Origin: Deltaproteobacteria bacterium
GTDB taxonomy: Bacteria > Myxococcota_A > Polyangia > Polyangiales > JADJMO01
Direction: 5' to 3'
Assembly: GCA_025363655.1 (NCBI GenBank)
Contig: JANYDK010000065.1
Location: 1 to 44,277 of the forward strand
Length of the DNA stretch: 44,277 bases
The notes below the pieces were generated by a model. It saw only the letters and a program-made list of their open reading frames with translations. It was not told the DNA's origin and did no database searches. The position numbers and the translations under genes were made by a program. Below are positions 44,201 to 44,277 of the stretch, piece after piece. How positions within the stretch are numbered: the first letter of the stretch is position 1; the number at the start of each line of letters is the position of its first letter.

Positions 44201-44277
44201 ATGAGCCGACAAACGCGCGAAACCTGGATCAAGCGGATCGCCGAGTGGAAGCAGAGCGGCCAAGACGCGCCGACGTT
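44201..44277 (+). mobile_element. Start of an IS66-type accessory ORF (cut by window end)
   Basis: ATG at 44201 opens MSRQTRETWIKRIAEWKQSG, which resembles the N terminus of the small IS66 accessory proteins (TnpA type) that begin with a Trp-rich ETWxKRIAEW pattern before a helix-turn-helix. The frame leaves the window after 25 codons, so neither the rest of the element nor inverted repeats can be checked. Confidence 0.5.

Noticed and set aside
1-44277. CRISPR arrays, phage or plasmid genes, toxin-antitoxin pairs, rRNA
   Set aside because: Searched by eye; no regularly spaced repeats, integrase, replication or capsid genes, or rRNA signatures are visible.

Overview
The window is high-GC DNA (strong G/C bias at third codon positions) from what looks like a myxobacterium, probably of the Polyangia. 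The support is a cell-surface Kelch protein with a MYXO-CTERM-type tail (and a second such tail as a fragment), many lipoproteins, two FHA-domain proteins, a FHA-GAF-sigma54 activator, paired TPM and TIM44-like proteins, and TPR/PEGA/beta-barrel proteins. No phage, plasmid or CRISPR content is visible. The only mobile-element signal is a probable IS66-type accessory ORF running off the right edge.

Layout. 1-6.6 kb: a MATE exporter (cut by the window start), an outer-membrane barrel protein, a long Kelch/Cys-rich surface protein, a small unknown protein and a CBM2-like/double-psi-barrel lipoprotein. 6.7-8.3 kb: a PaaZ/BoxD-type aldehyde dehydrogenase. 8.5-14.6 kb: two paralogous HEAT-type lipoproteins on either side of the FHA-GAF-AAA+-Fis regulator. 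14.65-21.7 kb (minus strand): a compact series hemL, deoC, aldehyde dehydrogenase, catalytic-domain-less aldehyde dehydrogenase, TPM protein, TIM44/zinc-ribbon protein. 21.9-26.8 kb: double-FHA protein, Nudix protein, DUF4920 lipoprotein, 4-TM protein, TPR-PEGA-barrel protein and an exported protein. 26.9-32.7 kb: two genes that I read as a complex-I-like membrane module. 32.6-35.5 kb: pyrH, a GAF/degenerate enzyme-I protein, greA. 35.5-41.6 kb: recG, a sulfatase-fold membrane protein and a family-5 uracil-DNA glycosylase with overlapping ends. 41.7-43.4 kb: a CAP-domain lipoprotein and two uncharacterised proteins. 43.57 kb: tRNA-Lys(TTT), then about 340 bases without a gene, a MYXO-CTERM remnant and the IS66-like start.

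The most unusual locus is 26915-32704. The first gene is a lipoprotein-like PDZ protein whose C-terminal half resembles NuoH. The second is a single 1254-residue protein whose N-terminal half resembles NuoL and whose C-terminal half resembles NuoM, with two extra-membrane beta-type inserts. No NADH-, quinone- or Fe-S-binding complex I subunits accompany them. By eye the NuoL half has lost the usual channel residues, while the NuoM half keeps both key glutamates and one basic residue. This suggests a complex-I-derived membrane machine without redox subunits, perhaps an ion-driven envelope device. This is inference from sequence patterns and needs structural and phylogenetic confirmation.

Secondary themes are proteins that keep a fold but lack its catalytic residue (half aldehyde dehydrogenase, enzyme-I-like protein without its histidine, Nudix box with a Glu-to-Arg change) and tightly packed or overlapping gene ends.
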